Shown: one piece after another, positions 63,486 through 64,000 of the stretch
How the letters are laid out: each line of letters opens with the position of its first letter
How positions within the stretch are numbered: the first letter of the stretch is position 1
NCBI RefSeq assembly: GCF_010499245.1
Contig: NZ_JAAGOW010000002.1
Location: 62,001-126,000, forward strand
Source of the DNA: Variovorax sp. WS11
GTDB taxonomy: Bacteria; Pseudomonadota; Gammaproteobacteria; Burkholderiales; Burkholderiaceae_C
Length of the DNA stretch: 64,000 nt
Reading direction: 5' to 3'
Program-made: the position numbers and the translations under genes
The notes under the pieces: model-generated
Database searches by the model: none
Seen by the model: the letters and a program-made list of their open reading frames with translations, nothing else
What the model was told of the DNA's origin: nothing

Positions 63486-64000
63486 GCGGCACCCTGTCGC
63501 GCAACTTCTCGCCGCAAAACCTCCGGCACGTGCTGCGCCACGGCATCTCGACCGCCGGCTTCTGCTGCGTCATCGCGGTGGGGCTGGCGATCTCGGGCCG
63601 TGGTGCCTGGGCACCGCAGTTCGTCTATTCGCTCTCGATCGGACTCATCAGCTGGCTGGTCGTCGACATCGGCCGGCTGCTGCTCGCGGGCCGAACCTCC
63701 AGGCCCTGGCCGCAAGGGTGGCGCGGCGTGGTGCTGGTCATCGTGGGCATCGTGGTCGGCTTCCTCGGCGGCAACGTGATCGGCGACGCCTGGACGGGCA
63801 AGCCCCTGCTGGAATTCCTGAGCTTCTCACGGGACAAGCTCGCCTCCACGGTGCTGATCACGGTGGTGGCCGGCGTCGTCATCTGCTACTTCTATTACAG
63901 CCTCGGCAAGAGCAAGTACCTCGAAGGCGAGATCGCGCTGGCCCAGCGCGACGCCACCGATGCGCGCCTCAAGCTGCTGGAGACCCAGCTCGAGCCGCAC
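63482..64000 (+). CDS. LytS/YehU-type sensor histidine kinase (3' truncated by window)
   Basis: The frame runs from GTG 63482 to the window end with no stop (173 codons visible). The N-terminal sensor part has four hydrophobic segments (for example FVYSLSIGLISWLVVDIGRL, GVVLVIVGIVVGFLGGNVIG). It then reaches a coiled linker (LEGEIALAQRDATDARLKLL) and ends at LLETQLEPH, where the His is the expected phospho-acceptor of the His_kinase family (L-x-P-H-F-L-F-N). A LytTR-type response regulator probably follows outside the window. The start overlaps the 2TM gene stop. Confidence 0.88.
   Translation, partial: MSGTLSRNFSPQNLRHVLRHGISTAGFCCVIAVGLAISGRGAWAPQFVYSLSIGLISWLVVDIGRLLLAGRTSRPWPQGWRGVVLVIVGIVVGFLGGNVIGDAWTGKPLLEFLSFSRDKLASTVLITVVAGVVICYFYYSLGKSKYLEGEIALAQRDATDARLKLLETQLEPH

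Overview
This window looks like a chromosomal segment of a high-GC betaproteobacterium of the order Burkholderiales, most likely family Comamonadaceae and Variovorax-like. That assignment is inferred from the strong G/C third-position bias, the several periplasmic Bug-type (tripartite tricarboxylate) receptors, the rpsU-yqeY arrangement, the Omp32-like porin and the YqjI/YqjH-like pair. No rRNA, tRNA or CRISPR array is visible.

Layout. (1) 1-6.4 kb: a nitrate/nitrite assimilation run, all on +: the 3' end of nirB, a periplasmic PilJ/NarX-type sensor-like protein, nirD, the assimilatory nitrate reductase nasA, a YbiB-like protein and cobA for the siroheme precursor. (2) 6.5-19.8 kb: mostly housekeeping genes: sterol-desaturase family enzyme, HI0933-type flavoprotein, rpsU with its own promoter and terminator, yqeY, a Nudix hydrolase, an alpha/beta hydrolase, pmbA, darP/yjgA, mog, cysE, trmJ, suhB, a FUSC transporter and an MscS channel. 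(3) 19.8-29.5 kb: a catabolic/regulatory stretch: a LysR regulator divergent from a Bug receptor; a MarR regulator divergent from two more Bug receptors and a sulfatase; an AraC/GyrI regulator; a PadR (YqjI-like) regulator followed by a ferric-siderophore reductase (YqjH-like); a small membrane protein and an orphan XRE regulator. (4) 29.5-33.9 kb: mutS followed by an Anbu-type proteasome homologue and a small unknown gene.

(5) 33.9-49 kb is the accessory part. An IS1182-family element (about 33924-36958, with inverted repeats) carries an IS256-family element inserted into its transposase gene, with an 8-bp target duplication. Both transposases are frameshifted. The composite abuts the leader of the first of two tandem paralogous lipoprotein genes. 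These encode a lipobox, a duplicated two-cysteine module, a Pro-Ala linker and a roughly 600-residue domain I do not recognise. The first copy is split by an in-frame amber codon and has a scrambled hexanucleotide repeat; the second is intact. Both have a similar leader hairpin. After them come a porin, a NERD-domain protein translationally coupled to an OmpR-type regulator that lacks the usual phospho-acceptor Asp, uppP, and an autotransporter gene with several frameshifts but an open beta-barrel frame.

(6) 49-64 kb: a racemase, an amino-acid-binding protein and a class III aminotransferase, divergent from an RpiR regulator with clear operator-like repeats; an MdtABC-type RND efflux operon with a frameshifted NodT-type outer-membrane factor; two small membrane proteins; and the start of a LytS-type histidine kinase cut by the window edge.

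Everything here is read by eye from the sequence; no database search was run. Broken genes cluster between 34 and 55 kb, so the sequence quality of that stretch needs checking before the frameshifts are taken as biological.
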